NCBI RefSeq assembly: GCF_034140825.1
Contig: NC_089046.1
Location: 19,366,001-19,430,000 of the forward strand
Source: Oryza sativa Japonica Group
Taxonomy: Eukaryota; Streptophyta; Magnoliopsida; Poales; Poaceae
DNA: 64,000 bases
Reading direction: 5' to 3'
Of the stretch, positions 22,301-33,977 are shown piece by piece (position 1 is the stretch's first letter; each line of letters opens with the position of its first letter). The notes below the pieces were generated by a model. The model saw only the letters and a program-made list of their open reading frames with translations, made no database searches and was not told the origin of the DNA. Position numbers and translations under genes: made by a program.

Positions 22301-24670
22301 CGAGCCATGAAGTTAAGCATGAAACGACCCCCGTACAACCGTACTTCTCGAATGGGTATAGACCTAGCGGATTAGATAGCCGAGCGGAGGCAGTATCCCT
22401 GCATAGATGGTTCACCCCTAAGTGAGGCAGGTGCGCTACGATGGGACAGCCGTTGAGGTAGGGCCGAGAGGCGTGCCCTACATCGGTGTCGCCATTGGTA
22501 GGACTGCCATGAGTGTGTGAGAGAGAGAACTTAACTTGAACCATAATTTAATATGTGTGTGAGACTTCTCTTTCCCGGGAGCGCCAGAACTCCTCTCACT
22601 GCTAGAAACATGAACGCCTAGAGTGCATGAGGATTTAAGTTCATGGAGCGGGTACTGCCAATGCGAGGTTATCGAAAAGCTTTGCCGTGACGCGTCTCAT
22701 GTGTTGGGACGAGGCTCATGTGTTGGGCAGTCGCGGAGTGCGGGTAAAGTGTACATCCACTGCAGTGTGAGTAAACCAAATCTATTCGAATAGCCGTGCT
22801 CGCGGTTATTAAGCACCAGGACATGTATTACACTTGGCTATACTCTAAATTCTTAACCTGTGAGGGATGTGATATTGCATGATGATTTTTATGCTGATGG
22901 AGCCACTTCCTGAGAGGAGGGAAGGTGGACGTCCTCAGAAAACCATGACGACTCAATGGCGGGAAGCTATCCTTGGGATCACAATGGATGGTGGACAGAA
23001 CCGTCGTTGTTTAATGTGAACACTGGTATTAAAACTTGATCAGTCTATGCTAGGTCTTAGGTTTGTGAAAAGAATTACAAAACTGGCTTAGCGCAAAAGA
23101 GCCATAGCCATCCTTTGAAATACCCCTTTCATATGCATTGTTGCTGTGGTGGCTTGCTGAGTACGGTTGGTACTCACCCTTGCAAATATAAAATTAATCA
23201 GAAGCGGGAGATGAAGCTTTGGAGGATCCCTATGCCTACTACCAGGAGGGAGATGAAGACGATGGCGCTCAGTAGGTCTTAGTATGGTCGTTGCCTGTGA
23301 CAATGGCATGCCGCTGCCTGAATTCCGCTGCCTTATCTATTTCTGCATTTTGGATGTATTCCGGACCGCTCGGTCCGATGATTTAAGACAATGCCTGCGG
23401 GCTTATGATGTAATAATTAGCACTAGACTCTCGTGTATGTGCACTTGATATTTCAGCTATGAGTTCGTGTGTACCAGACTACTTGATCCATGGAAATGGT
23501 ACTGTTTACACGATTGATTCCTGTTATAAAAACGGGGGTCCACAGAGCCCTACCACTTCCTCTCCCGCTTCGCCCCGCCGGTGGTTATGGCTACGGCTTC
23601 ACTCGCTGCCGATGAGCCCGGGAGCCATGGCCACTGACGCGAAGCTCCCGCGCTCGTGCCCAATGCCACCTCCACACCGGCTCCCACGCGCCGGCACTCG
23701 CGCGTCGCCGCCACCCCAGCTCTCACGCGCCGCTCCATACACCCCTCGCCACCCGCTGCCGCGGAGGATCCCGTCGACCTCCGCAAGCTCCGCGTCGCGC
23801 TCGCACACAGCTTCCTCGTCATGTCAGTCTTCTGCAGCGCGAGGTTCCTGGACGATGGGGATGGCGATGGCAGCGAGTGAAGCCATAGCCACGACAGCGT
23901 CGCGACACCGTCGATGACGATGACAACCACCACCACCACCACCACAGTCGATGGCGTCGTGACCCGCTGCAACGATGAGCTTGGGGCGGCGATGACAAGA
24001 CGCAGACTAGGGACAACAAGGAGGAGGCGGTGACTCGGCACTGGCTATCGGGGGGACGCGGCACTAGTACACTGCCTGCGTGGACTCTGTGCTCACCGCC
24101 GACGGCACCGTCGAGATTGAGGGCGAGCGCCTCCCATTCTCTCCTCCAACCCCCTCTCCACTCCCCCCTCCCCTCGTCACGCCTCGACATCACCAGCCGC
24201 CGCGTCCTCAACTTCCGGTTGGTCAAGCCGCCACTGCCACTCTGCCGGTCTACTCCGCCCGCCGCGCTCCGCTCCTCCTCCAGCCACCTCCGCTGTCGTG
24301 GCAGTGGGACGCTCCCAAATCCGGTCGAGCGCGTGTGCATCAGTGCAGCGGCAGCGGTGGAGCTTGGCCAGGCTCGCCGGCTCGACATTTGCCGCCGGCG
24401 GCAGCCTCCCTTGGAGAGGAGCTGAAGAGAAGGAAAAAAAGAGAAAAGTAAAGAAGAGAAGTGGTCCCCACATTTTCTATCTCATTTCACTTACATGTGG
24501 GACCCACATTTTTTTTTATTTTGCTGACTTGGATGCCACGTCAGCGAAACCAGGCATCTATACTGCCATGGGACCTAAATTTGACGGTTTTGTATAGTTT
24601 AGGGGCGAAGATTTCTGGTTTCACGGTTAAGGGACGTCAACAAATCTTGCTGTTAAGTTGAGGGACCTCC
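19318..24670. mobile_element. Mutator-like element with captured GC-rich sequence and nested solo LTR
   Basis: Terminal inverted repeats of about 185 bp. The left end TTTCCCTCAACGTAACAGCG corresponds to the reverse complement of the right end GGTCCCTCAACTTAACAGCA, and similarity continues through ACGTCCCTTAACCG, AACCAGAAATCTTC, CCCATGGCAG and TATAGATGCC to a ATGTGGG.CCCAC palindrome. A matching 9-bp target duplication could not be read. Without the LTR (19839-23544 plus its duplicated site) the element is about 1.6 kb and carries GC-rich sequence (19560-19838 and 23550-24440) with open frames but no recognised domain, consistent with a Pack-MULE. No transposase is seen. Confidence 0.7.
19839..23544 (+). 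mobile_element. Solo LTR of a long-LTR retroelement (probably Ty3/gypsy), nested
   Basis: Starts TGTAACATCTTG, ends CGGGGGTCCACA, and is flanked by perfect 5-bp duplications GAGCC (19834-19838 and 23545-23549). At 3706 bp with no internal region or second LTR it is a solo LTR. A TATA box (TATAAAA, 20861-20867) sits downstream of an extremely GC-rich stretch (20330-20860) and before a C-rich tract (21066-21088), which fits an LTR promoter. It shares several blocks with the solo LTR at 5725-9091. Long-LTR gypsy families such as RIRE3 or RIRE8 are candidates, but the name cannot be fixed without a library search. Confidence 0.8.
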
Positions 24671-25051
24671 GGTGAACTTATTCCTTCTGAACACACCGCT
24701 GGCCCATTCGAAACAAAGACCAGTAACAACGGGCTTGGATCGCGCTGCCATCGATATTACAGCCCAAACACCACCTTAATTGCCGCGGCTAATCACCGCG
24801 AGCAACTGATGGTTAATTTATTTATAATTAACTAATTATTAATTAATTAGTTATTAATCCCCTGCCTTGGATTCTCTTCCAGGCGGTTAGAAATCCCCCG
24901 AGTTTGTAGCCCCCACACCCCCACGTCCCTCAGCAACCGCCGCCCCCACTCGTCTCTCCCCCCACGCGCGCGCGCGAAGCATCAGCATCAGCAGCGACGA
25001 GTGTCAGTGAGAGCGCGCAACCGCCTCGCCTCGCCGCCGCGCGCGCCCGCG

Positions 25052-26042
25052 ATGTCCACGGCGACGACAAGGCTCGGCGTCCGCCGCCCGACACCCGCCC
25101 CGGTGTTCGACTTCGACCGCCTCCTCCTCGGCAGCAGCAGCGGCGGCGGCATGGTGGGCGACGACGTCGTCGCCGACGCGCTGCTCGGTTTCGCCTACGA
25201 CCCGCCCGCCCACGGCGCCGCCGCCCTCGACGACGTCCTCGCCCCGCTCCCCGGCGCCGACAAGAGGCCGCGCGAACGCGGCGTCGTCGCCGACGGCAGG
25301 TCGTTCCGCCGCGCCGGTGCTGCCCTGCCGGCGCCGCCGACGGAGCTGGTGACTCGCTTCGTCCCCACGCCGCCGCCGCTGCCACCGGTGCAGCAGCAGC
25401 AGCAGCAGCAGCGATGGGAGCTGCCTGACGCGGTGTTCGTGCGGGGAGCCGGAGCGGCGGAGGCGAAGAAGGGAGGCGCCGCGGCGAGCCACGACGACCA
25501 CGACGACGGGCGCCACCACCACCACCACAACCAGGCCGTGCAGAGCGCGGCGGCGAGGGAGCGGCGGAGGCGGATCAGCAGCAAGACGGCGGAGCTCTCG
25601 CGCCTCATCCCCGGCGCCGCCAGGATGAACAGCACCGCCGAGATGCTCCAGGCCGCCGCCCGCCACGTCCGGCTCCTCCAGGCCCAGGTCGGCATGCTCG
25701 CCCTCATCCACTCCTCCGGCGAGGTAACCACCCACCCACCACCAACAACAAACACCTTGAACGCACTCTCGTCGAATCCTGAATCCTCCATCGTACGTCC
25801 ATCAGGCGAAGGCGGCATCATCCATGGCGGCGTCGCGGGAGCACCACCAGATGATGATGATGCGCGCGCTGCTGGCGAGCGGCGGCGTGCAGGAGCGGCT
25901 CGCCGGAGAGGGCAGGTGCCTGGTGCCGACGAGCCTCGTCCGCGCCATCGCCGACGACGACGCCATGGCCACCTCCAACCCGGCGCTGAGCCGTGACGTC
26001 AACCGCTTCAAGGATTCGCTGGACCAGCAGCAGCAGCAGTAG
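25052..26042 (+). CDS. Atypical bHLH transcription factor (bHLH52/53-like)
   Basis: Two exons, 25052-25723 and 25806-26042 (GT-AG intron, phase 0), give 302 residues. I chose the first ATG, at 25052. The N-terminus contains VFDFDRLLLG, a Pro-rich part, a Q7 tract (114-120) and an H5 tract (155-159). The bHLH spans about 164-213: basic region QSAAARERRRRISSKTAEL, then LIPGAARMNSTAEMLQAA and a second helix HVRLLQAQVGML. The ARERRR plus 'LIPG..MNTAEML' pattern matches the Arabidopsis bHLH52/53 type. Where the classical E-box-contacting Glu sits, an Ala is found (residue 168), so DNA preference may differ from CANNTG. Exon 2 carries a conserved C-terminal part (CLVPTSLVRAIADDD) and a Q tail. Likely a nuclear regulator; targets unknown. 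Confidence 0.9.
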
Positions 26043-27110
26043 ACCGAGCTCGCGTCGATCACGGCCATGGCGACCGAGCTCATGGCTGCCCCTTTTTGAG
26101 AGCACGCCATTGACACGCTGCCGTTGTGTGTTCCTGACACCCTGACGACGATCGATCGATGATGAATGTTTCTGTTCATAGCTCATGATCATCCGTAGAT
26201 TCATTAGGTGTAGGTTATCAGCATTGATCGATTTAATTGCATCATATATAGTCTAAAATTTAGTTTGTTTTTAGTTTAGTCTTGCTTTTAATCTATGCAT
26301 GAAAATATTGGCTAATTAATCTAGATTTAGTTTGGTAATTATGGGATGTGTGTGATGTGATACTAACACTGTTGTATCTCCCACACCTGTGAATTTGTAA
26401 GCATCTTTAGGATAGATATAGGTAGATTAGATCATGCATTTTTATTGTCGGTAGATTTCGTTGTTACTTCGAGTTGGAATTTATTCTCTGAATAAAATAA
26501 ATTTATCTCTTCTGTCAACAGAATTGTCAACAGAATGTGTATGTGTCCTGTCTCCTGACTGCATAAAGAAATGTGTGTGATGTGTTCATCAGTGTTGCTG
26601 TTCTCGTTACTTGTTTTTTTCGTTGCAATGTTGCTCGAGCTTTTTATCTGCTTAATTATGGCAGGAGAGAATGCGTCATTGGGGGAAGTTACTAGCAACT
26701 GTACTAATCAATCGTTAAGACCAATACCAATTGTTCATTTACATTGGGTAATAAATTCTGTAGGATTAAGAGCAAATTATTGATTAAATACCACTAATTA
26801 TAGTGTCAACTAGCACTGGCCGTTTCACATATTGAGGTCAAGCTGTGACACTGCTAAAGATCGACCGTATTACAGTCTCACAGCAAAGGAATACTATTAT
26901 GTACGATGTTCATAATTTAGGTATCATTAATTTTAATATTTTTATTTCAAAAAAATAATATTTTATTAAGGGATTTAGTCTATGTGATTTCTTACTGGCC
27001 TCCAATCCGAGAACTCCGTAGGTGGAGAATGGAGTAGTATCATTCTTGTATAATTTTCTGAATTGGCATGCTCAGGATAAAAGAGGTTTGGAATTTTATT
27101 CAAAACAAAC
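26043..27110. other. Intergenic, 3' flank of the bHLH gene
   Basis: AT-rich, holding the bHLH 3' UTR and the upstream flank of the tRNA gene. Only short spurious frames are present (for example 26571-26783), and no transposon ends were recognised. Confidence 0.5.
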
Positions 27111-27182
27111 GGGCATTTGGTCTAGTGGTATGATTCTCGCTTAGGGTGCGAGAGGTCCCGAGTTCAATTCTCGGAGTACCCC
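27111..27182 (+). tRNA. tRNA-Pro (anticodon AGG)
   Basis: A 72-nt cloverleaf: acceptor 27111-27117, D-arm, anticodon arm CTCGC-TTAGGGT-GCGAG with anticodon AGG, and T-arm CCGAG-TTCAATT-CTCGG. A-box-like (GGTCTAGTGG) and B-box-like (GAGTTCAATTCTC) promoter elements are internal, and a T-rich pol III terminator follows from about 27188. The 3' acceptor strand AGTACCC pairs imperfectly with GGGCATT (one C-A mismatch plus a G-U pair), whereas plant tRNA-Pro usually ends AATGCCC. It may be less efficient or decaying. Confidence 0.9.
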
Positions 27183-27463
27183 TGTGATTTTTTTTTTATT
27201 TTTCTAGTTTCAGCTCGCCAGACTAATGTGTTAATGAATTTATAAACCTTTGCAAATTTGACTTGTTAAAACCAAATCTTCTATTTGTATACGATCGATA
27301 TGCAGCCAGGCAAAGGACGTGCAGCATATCAAGCATGGGAAATTGTTTGAAGAGACGTTATTGGTTGATATTTTGTAAAAAAGAATAAACTATAATAATT
27401 GATTTATCAAAACATAGATACTTACAAAACCAATATTATTATAGAAAATAATTTTGAAATATA

Positions 27464-28061
27464 AATATATTAGGGTGAATAGCTAATATGATCCCTGAAG
27501 TTTCGCTTCGGGCTCAGTTTAGTTCTTGAGGTTTCAAATCGTCCAAACAAGTCCTCCAAATTAATCATTTGGGTTAATATAGTCCTTGGACCCCATAAAA
27601 AATACCACGTGAGCATGCCAAGTCATCCTCGCATGTAGTAGTACGAATGAAATAACCATTCTATCCTTATATACCATATAGAAAAGAAGGAAAAGACAAA
27701 CAAAAAAAAATAACAGGCCAATTTAGGCCCAACATTATTGGGAGGGTGGCCAACAAAGATATTTATACGATCAGTACTTGGCTGCAGCAATCGTAAGTGA
27801 CAATTCCTAAATGATCACACATGTGTGAAACATTTGTTTTCTTTTTTATATGGTATATAATGGTAGAATGGTCATTTCATTCGTATCGTTGTATGTGAGG
27901 ATGACTTGGCATGCTCACATGGCACTTTTGTGGGTCAAAGGACTATATTAACCCAAATGATTAATTTGGAGGACTTGTTTGGACGATTTGAAACCTCAAG
28001 GACTAAACTGAGCCCGAAGCGAAACTTAAGGGACCATATTAGCTATTCACCCAATATATTA
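27464..28061. mobile_element. Mutator-like MITE with 9-bp target duplication
   Basis: The element proper is 27473-28052 (580 bp), between perfect 9-bp repeats AATATATTA (27464-27472 and 28053-28061). Inverted termini of about 200 bp start GGGTGAATAGCTAATATG and run through GTTTCGCTTCGGGCTCAGTTT, GAGGTTTCAAATCGTCC and GCATGCCAAGTCATCCTC. The unique centre is short and non-coding. Confidence 0.85.
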
Positions 28062-30372
28062 GACTAAATTATAGACTAGGTATAATTTAGATAACTGCTA
28101 ATTAAAATCAACAAATTGAACTTTTTTAAAATTAAGTACTAGTAGAAACAGCAACAACTAGCGATCAGGAGTGCAGCACATAATCTATTGGGGATTTAAA
28201 CTTTGTAATCTCATTGAAAAGCAATTGAGAATTATTTTTTCCTTACAAAATATCTTTGTAACATTACATGAAATTGAAGTGCTACCAAGGATGGCTAAAA
28301 CACCTTACTAGACCAGCAACTCAAGAGAGTAAATTATACTAATTCTGAACACTTTTATCATTTGTTTAGATGATAGCATTGTCTTCTTGTTTCCTAAAAA
28401 GCTTTTGGACCAAGTAATTTCCTTTTCTTTTCTTTTTTTTTTTACACTTCGGATCCCAGCTCCTTAGCTTTTGGACCATACTGTCTCGATGGCTCTCTCA
28501 GATATTCTCGTAAGTCAAAGATGGGTTTAATGAAACTAACTTTTTTTAAGCTTAACAAAATATTTGCTAATGTAGATGTTTAGTGCATTTTTCTATAAAC
28601 TTCAGCTGACGTTAAAGATGTTTGATTTCTAACACTAAACTAAGATTTACAATATGAAACGGAGCGAGTACCATGAGATTTTCGCAAGACGATAACAATT
28701 ACTTTTTTCTCATCAGCTCAATTTTCTCTACCTTTGAATACGGTTTGAATTATTGATTTATGTGATTGGAAATGAATAGTTATTTTGAAAAAAAAGCTAT
28801 ATAAATCAATCGACGATCCTATTCGGCTAACTCTAGATTGGCATGTGGAGACATGTAACTTTTTTCCATGATATTTAAAGACAACACACAAACTTGATGT
28901 ATAATAAGAAGTTAATTATATTGTACCCTCTATCTTATAAACTCCAACTTCTAGCGACATAGGCTTCGCTGATTTTTTTTATGCGAGAGAGAGGATATAT
29001 ATACAAGTAGTAGCTTTAAGCATAGTTCTTTTCTTTAATTTTCTCGTTTTCCGTTAGCACGTCTTTTAAACTATTAGATGATGTGCTTTTTGAAAAAAAA
29101 AAGATGTTGTTTGAAAATCAAATAAATTCATTTTCAAATTTATAATTATTAATACTTAATTAATCATACGGGGATGAGCTTTTAAGTTTCGCGGGCGACT
29201 TGAGAACTTGAGAAAAATAACTCAACAAACTCCCTTCATAAAAAAAAACACCCAACTTTGATTTGCATTTGACATAATCCACTACAATAAATCTAAACAA
29301 AATCTACTATAATGATTCTGGGTAGCTCGTATCCAGATTCTTTGGTTTGGATTTGACATAATGCACTACAATGAATCTAAACATAATACTACTCCGAATC
29401 TGGATAAATTATATCAAATCTAATTCTCGAATTTTTTTTTGGGACACAACCGAAAAACTGTTGAGAGCAAGTTCAATACTAGAGTTAACTGCCGGCTCCA
29501 AAATTCACTATATCATTTAAGAGATAACTAAACAACGGTAGATACAACAATTGGCTACACCCATGCTTTAACTAAGGCATCCTGTCAGGTGTTGGTAACT
29601 TCTGCATGTTCAAGTTTTAATTTTCGATTGGTTGTCCCGAGCTGCAGGGGCCAGAGCGCCTAGGCGCTCATGCTTGAGCCGGCGGCGACTGGATTGTCGT
29701 CCGCTTTGCTCTCTCTGCTTTCCCTCTCTCTATCATATATGTTAAAATATTAGGTAAGCAGGCTATTAGCTTGCTACTGTACCTTCTCTGAGAGTACCCG
29801 CAATGGTAAAGTAAGGTGCTCTTTATAAAACATGTACATCTCAGCAATAGACTCGATTAATAGTAACCCACATTAATAGTATGTCTATATTGGTATCTAT
29901 AGCTCTATCATGCATTGCCTCGTTTTTCTCTATAGACTATCTCTAAGTTATAGATAGCTTTGCTCTCTCTCTTTATTTAATACCTTTAAAGTAGAAAAAT
30001 ATACTGACATGAATCTTTTGTAGAGAGTTTATAGATAACCATTTGTAGGTGGACTGAGTGACAGCAGCCACAAGCTCATAGAAGTCAGAGTGTCAGACCA
30101 ATTGGTTTGCCAAACGGTCACGCTGCCACCGCCCGGTGGGCCCCACTTGCAGCGTCCCACCGCATCGCCACGCTGGCAAATCCCACCTCCCTCCCCACCA
30201 CCCAGCCACCCACCTCTTCTCCTTCCTTCCCCCCCTCGACTCCCCACCACCAAATTCCCCCTCAAACCCTAGCTAGCTCCACCTCCTCCTCCTCCTTCGA
30301 AACCCTAGCCTCACCACCCCCCGCCACGAGGGAGGAGCGAGCGGCGCAGTGGTGGACGGCGGCGGCGGCGGG
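28062..30372. other. Intergenic with decayed repeats and the WD40 gene promoter
   Basis: No gene found. About 29258-29410 holds an imperfect direct repeat of about 65 bp (ATTTGACATAAT.CACTACAAT.AATCTAAAC twice). About 29470-29790 resembles a hAT-like MITE (GAGAGCAAGTTCAATACTAGAG at one end, GCTATTAGCTTGCTACTGTACC at the other), and 29800-30050 resembles one end of another MITE. Two AAACCCTAG telo-boxes lie at 30264-30272 and 30300-30308 in the CT-rich leader of the WD40 gene. Confidence 0.4.
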
Positions 30373-33300
30373 ATGGAGGGGCCCAAGAGGTCGCAGCTGA
30401 GGGTGCGGCTCCGCGTGACGGCGCGGCGGAGGGGCGGCGACGGCGGCGCGGACGGCGGAGGGAGCGGGGGCGGAGGCGGCGGGGCCGGGGGCAGGAAGCG
30501 GCTGCTGGACGCGCCGGCCTTCAACTCGGCCGCGAAGCTGCAGCGGCGCGAGATCGGGGGCAGGCAGCTCGCCGCGCGCGGCGGGGGCGCCGCGTCCGCC
30601 GTGCCCGAGCGGTTCCGGAACATGCATCTCCAGGTAAAACACCGGTGGGTGGCGCCGCCGCGGATGGTCTAGGCGGCTGGTTGGTGTGGCGGGGCGGGGC
30701 GGGCCGCGTGATTTGGTAGGGTTCGTCCATGTCGCTCGTTGGGAGAAGGCGGTGGAGCCTAGGGTTTGCGTGCGTCGCACATAGATCCAGATGAAAATAA
30801 TTGCACTAGAGGCTTCCTCGCGTTGGAGAATTTTTGGGGTTTCAAGGGAAAAGGTTTCGGTTTGGGGAACTCTGCTAGTTCAGGGCTCTTGCCAATGTCA
30901 GAATTTTGGAAACTGAGATGCCTTCTAAGGCTATTGAATGTGTACCTAGTCTTATTAAAATTTGTAATTTGGTATAATTTGTGGTGAACTGGTGATTAAC
31001 ATATGTGTGTTTCAAGCTATGGTTCTAAGGGTTTGTTAGGTTGGGGCGTTCCCTTTTTTAGTATATATGTTCATGTAGCTGTTGAAATTGAGCGGCAATA
31101 TTGATTATTTACAATAGGGTCTTTGGATTGAGGTTCAAGTTATTCAATTAGTAGACTAGTTGGTTCCTGTCATTTCAACCAGAGCTTTAGTTCAAGACGA
31201 GAATATGCTTAATGGTTTTGAATTAACATTTCAGCTATCATGGTAGAGTTCTTTGTGTCTCTAAGTTGTTGATTTCATTCTTATTTAGCTGGAAGTTGTG
31301 GGTGCTGGAACATGTGTAGCACCACAATTTTCTTGTATTAGTTATTTGGGATTATTCTTTGAGCTATTCAGTTAGCGTTCTTGGGCTTCCTCAGTTTGTT
31401 CACGATATTCTAGTGCAAGATGGTTTGGCTTGAACTGCTAAACACTGCAGAAACTCATCCTGAAACAATTGAGTTGCTTGGCACGGATCATTTTGGCTGA
31501 TACAAACTTGAAAATTGCTTTGATGCTATTTTTCTTTCATGATCTTGTTTTGCCCTGTCTGAAAAGTTAGAAGTTAGTAATACATTTGGAGCTGTTAGGT
31601 GTTCCAGATCAGCTAGCTTGATTTTGTTGTGCTTGCATTAGGTTGGATTTGAAGTATTTCATACTTATTCATGCACTTTTTTTATGCAATAGTTAATTCA
31701 AACTGTCAAATCTGATATGAGCTGTTTTGATTACACAATGCCGTGCCCTGATTCTTGCCATGTATAGGTTGCATTTTTGCCCAATCTTGTGCTTGAAGTA
31801 TCAAAATGACATATTGTTTATGACCTAGATATTTGAATTTGAGTAAGGTTCTTTGGATGTAAAATGATAATTCCTGCGGTGAGAGTTTAGCTTAGTAATT
31901 CCTTTTGTTATGTACCATTTTACTGTGATCAGTGTTAACATTATACTTCTTTGTTGGATCCAGGAAGAGTTCGATACGTATGATCACAATGCCCACCTAT
32001 TTGTGAAGCTGCAGTTTCTTAAAAAGAGATCCAAAATAATTGAGATTGTTGCAGCAAAAGATATCATATTTGCTCTTGCGCACTCTGGGTTGTGTGCTGC
32101 TTTTAGTCGAGGTAGAGATTCTTCATATGAAAAACGAGGTTTCTATTGGGAAAAGTGTTATATATGTTCTCTTATCTTTGGCATTATATTTGTGTCTGCA
32201 GTTACAAATAAGCGCATATCCTTCCTGAATTTAAGCCCAGATGAAGTCATCCGGAGCTTGTTCTACAACAAGAACAATGATTCACTTATTACTGTGTCTG
32301 TTTATGCGTCAGACCATTTTAGCACATTGAAGTGCAGAACAACCCCAATCGAGTAAGATCCCATGCAGCAAACAATTTCTCCTGAAATCCTGAATTCTTC
32401 AAGTTCTGTGTTTGACTTGCCAAGAAGCACTTCTTCGCTGTTGTATTCGATTTGATTATTCAACCGCTATTTGTGAGTTGCACAACTTACGATGGTTCTC
32501 GGTCTCAACTAATATATGTTTCTCATATGAAAACATTATTTTCAGGTATATAAGGAGGAATCAGTTAGATGCTGGGTTTCCTCTTTTTGAAACAGAATCT
32601 CTGAAGTGGCCTGGCTTTGTGGAGTTTGATGATGTGAATGGAAAAGTACTCACCTACTCAGCTCAGGATGGGTATGCTCTTGAACAGTTACATAAAATGG
32701 TGATTTCTTTTCATCTCACAGAAGTTGTTCAAACTTTTACCCTTGTATTTGCAGTATCTATAAGGTCTTCGATTTGAAGAATTACTCTTTTCTATATTCA
32801 ATACCTGACACCAATGTGCAGGAGATAAAAATAAGGTATTTGGTTTTTTTCAGTGTTTATATTTATATATCTGACATAACTCCATGATGCTAAATATGAC
32901 CTTTTAAAATTTCTCTCTTCAGTCCAGGAATCATGCTCTTGATATATGAAAGAACACCATGTCATGTTCCTTTGAAGATATTGTCAATTGAAGATGGAAG
33001 ACCACTAAAATCCTTCACGCATTTGTTGCACCGTAATAAGAAAATTGATTTTATCGAGCAATTCAATGAAAAGCTCCTTGTCAAGCAAGAAGATGAGAAC
33101 CTTCAGATACTTGATGTACGACGCAGTTCATGTAACCTTTTTTTTTTGTTTCTGTTGACATGCCTAACAATTTATTGGTACTTGTGAAGGTACGGAGTTC
33201 TGAGCTAATTGAAGTCAGTGTTACCAAGTTTATGACTCCATCAGCATTCATTTTTCTGTACGAGAACAATCTCTTCTTGACATTCCGAAACAGGACGGTT

Positions 33301-33977
33301 GCTGTATGGAATTTTCGAGGAGAGCTCGTGACCTCATTTGAAGACCATTTGCTTTGGCATCAAGATTGTAGCACCAACAATATCTACATTACCAGTGATC
33401 AGGATCTGATTATCTCATACTGCAAATCTGAGGCAGGGGTTGATGATGGTACAGGTACACTACTCAGTCTCAAACGCTGATTGCTTGAATTAATTAATTT
33501 TTCATTTTTACTGTATTTTGTGTGGTAAGGAACTGTGTCCGTGCATTATTAGTCCATACAAGCCAGTTGTGCTGCCCATTGTTGCCTGTATGGTTCAAGT
33601 TGAATGTGGCATAGGCTTGTATGCCCGTGTCAATCACTTTACCAGGAATGATAAATTTGGTAGAGTTTTCACCAGTTTTCATATAATTGGTAGTGAGAAA
33701 TTACCTTTAAAAGATCTATCTTATGTCAATTGCAGTACCTCCAATTGGGTCTATCAACATGAGTGACATTATGACTGGCAAATGCATCGCCAAGATTGCT
33801 GCTAATGATCCCACCCTCCGTATTGGCCCTCGCAAGAATGGTAACTCTGAGAGGTCCTCAATTTGGAGCACCATTCCAGAAGCTCTTGAAGATGTCACAG
33901 CGCTTTTTTATGACGAGGACAGGAATGAGATCTATACTGGCAACAGGCATGGGCTGGTGCATGTGTGGTCCAACTAG
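30373..33977 (+). CDS. WD40/transducin-like conserved plant protein
   Basis: Eight exons: 30373-30633, 31964-32111, 32202-32352, 32546-32671, 32755-32835, 32923-33115, 33190-33454 and 33736-33977. All junctions are GT-AG with matching phases, giving 488 residues. The N-terminus is basic and Gly-rich (MEGPKRSQLRVRLRVTARRR). The rest is made of beta-propeller-like strands: KIIEIVAAKDIIFALAHSG, VWNFRGELVTSFEDH, NNIYITSDQDLIISYC, and a terminal NEIYTGNRHGLVHVWSN that is a good WD repeat end. The exact match of splice phases over eight exons makes the model strong. Biochemical role and partners are unknown to me. The first intron is 1.3 kb. The donor of exon 6 sits in GATGTACGACG, close to a similar GTACGG at the start of exon 7. 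Confidence 0.92.

Noticed and set aside
23459-24451. Several overlapping 100-190-codon frames on both strands
   Set aside because: GC-rich interior of the second Mutator-like element; no frame has splice support or a known domain.
30373-33977. Identification of the eight-exon gene as the photomorphogenesis regulator DET1
   Set aside because: The N-terminus and internal motifs do not match what I know of DET1. A generic WD40/transducin-like assignment is safer.
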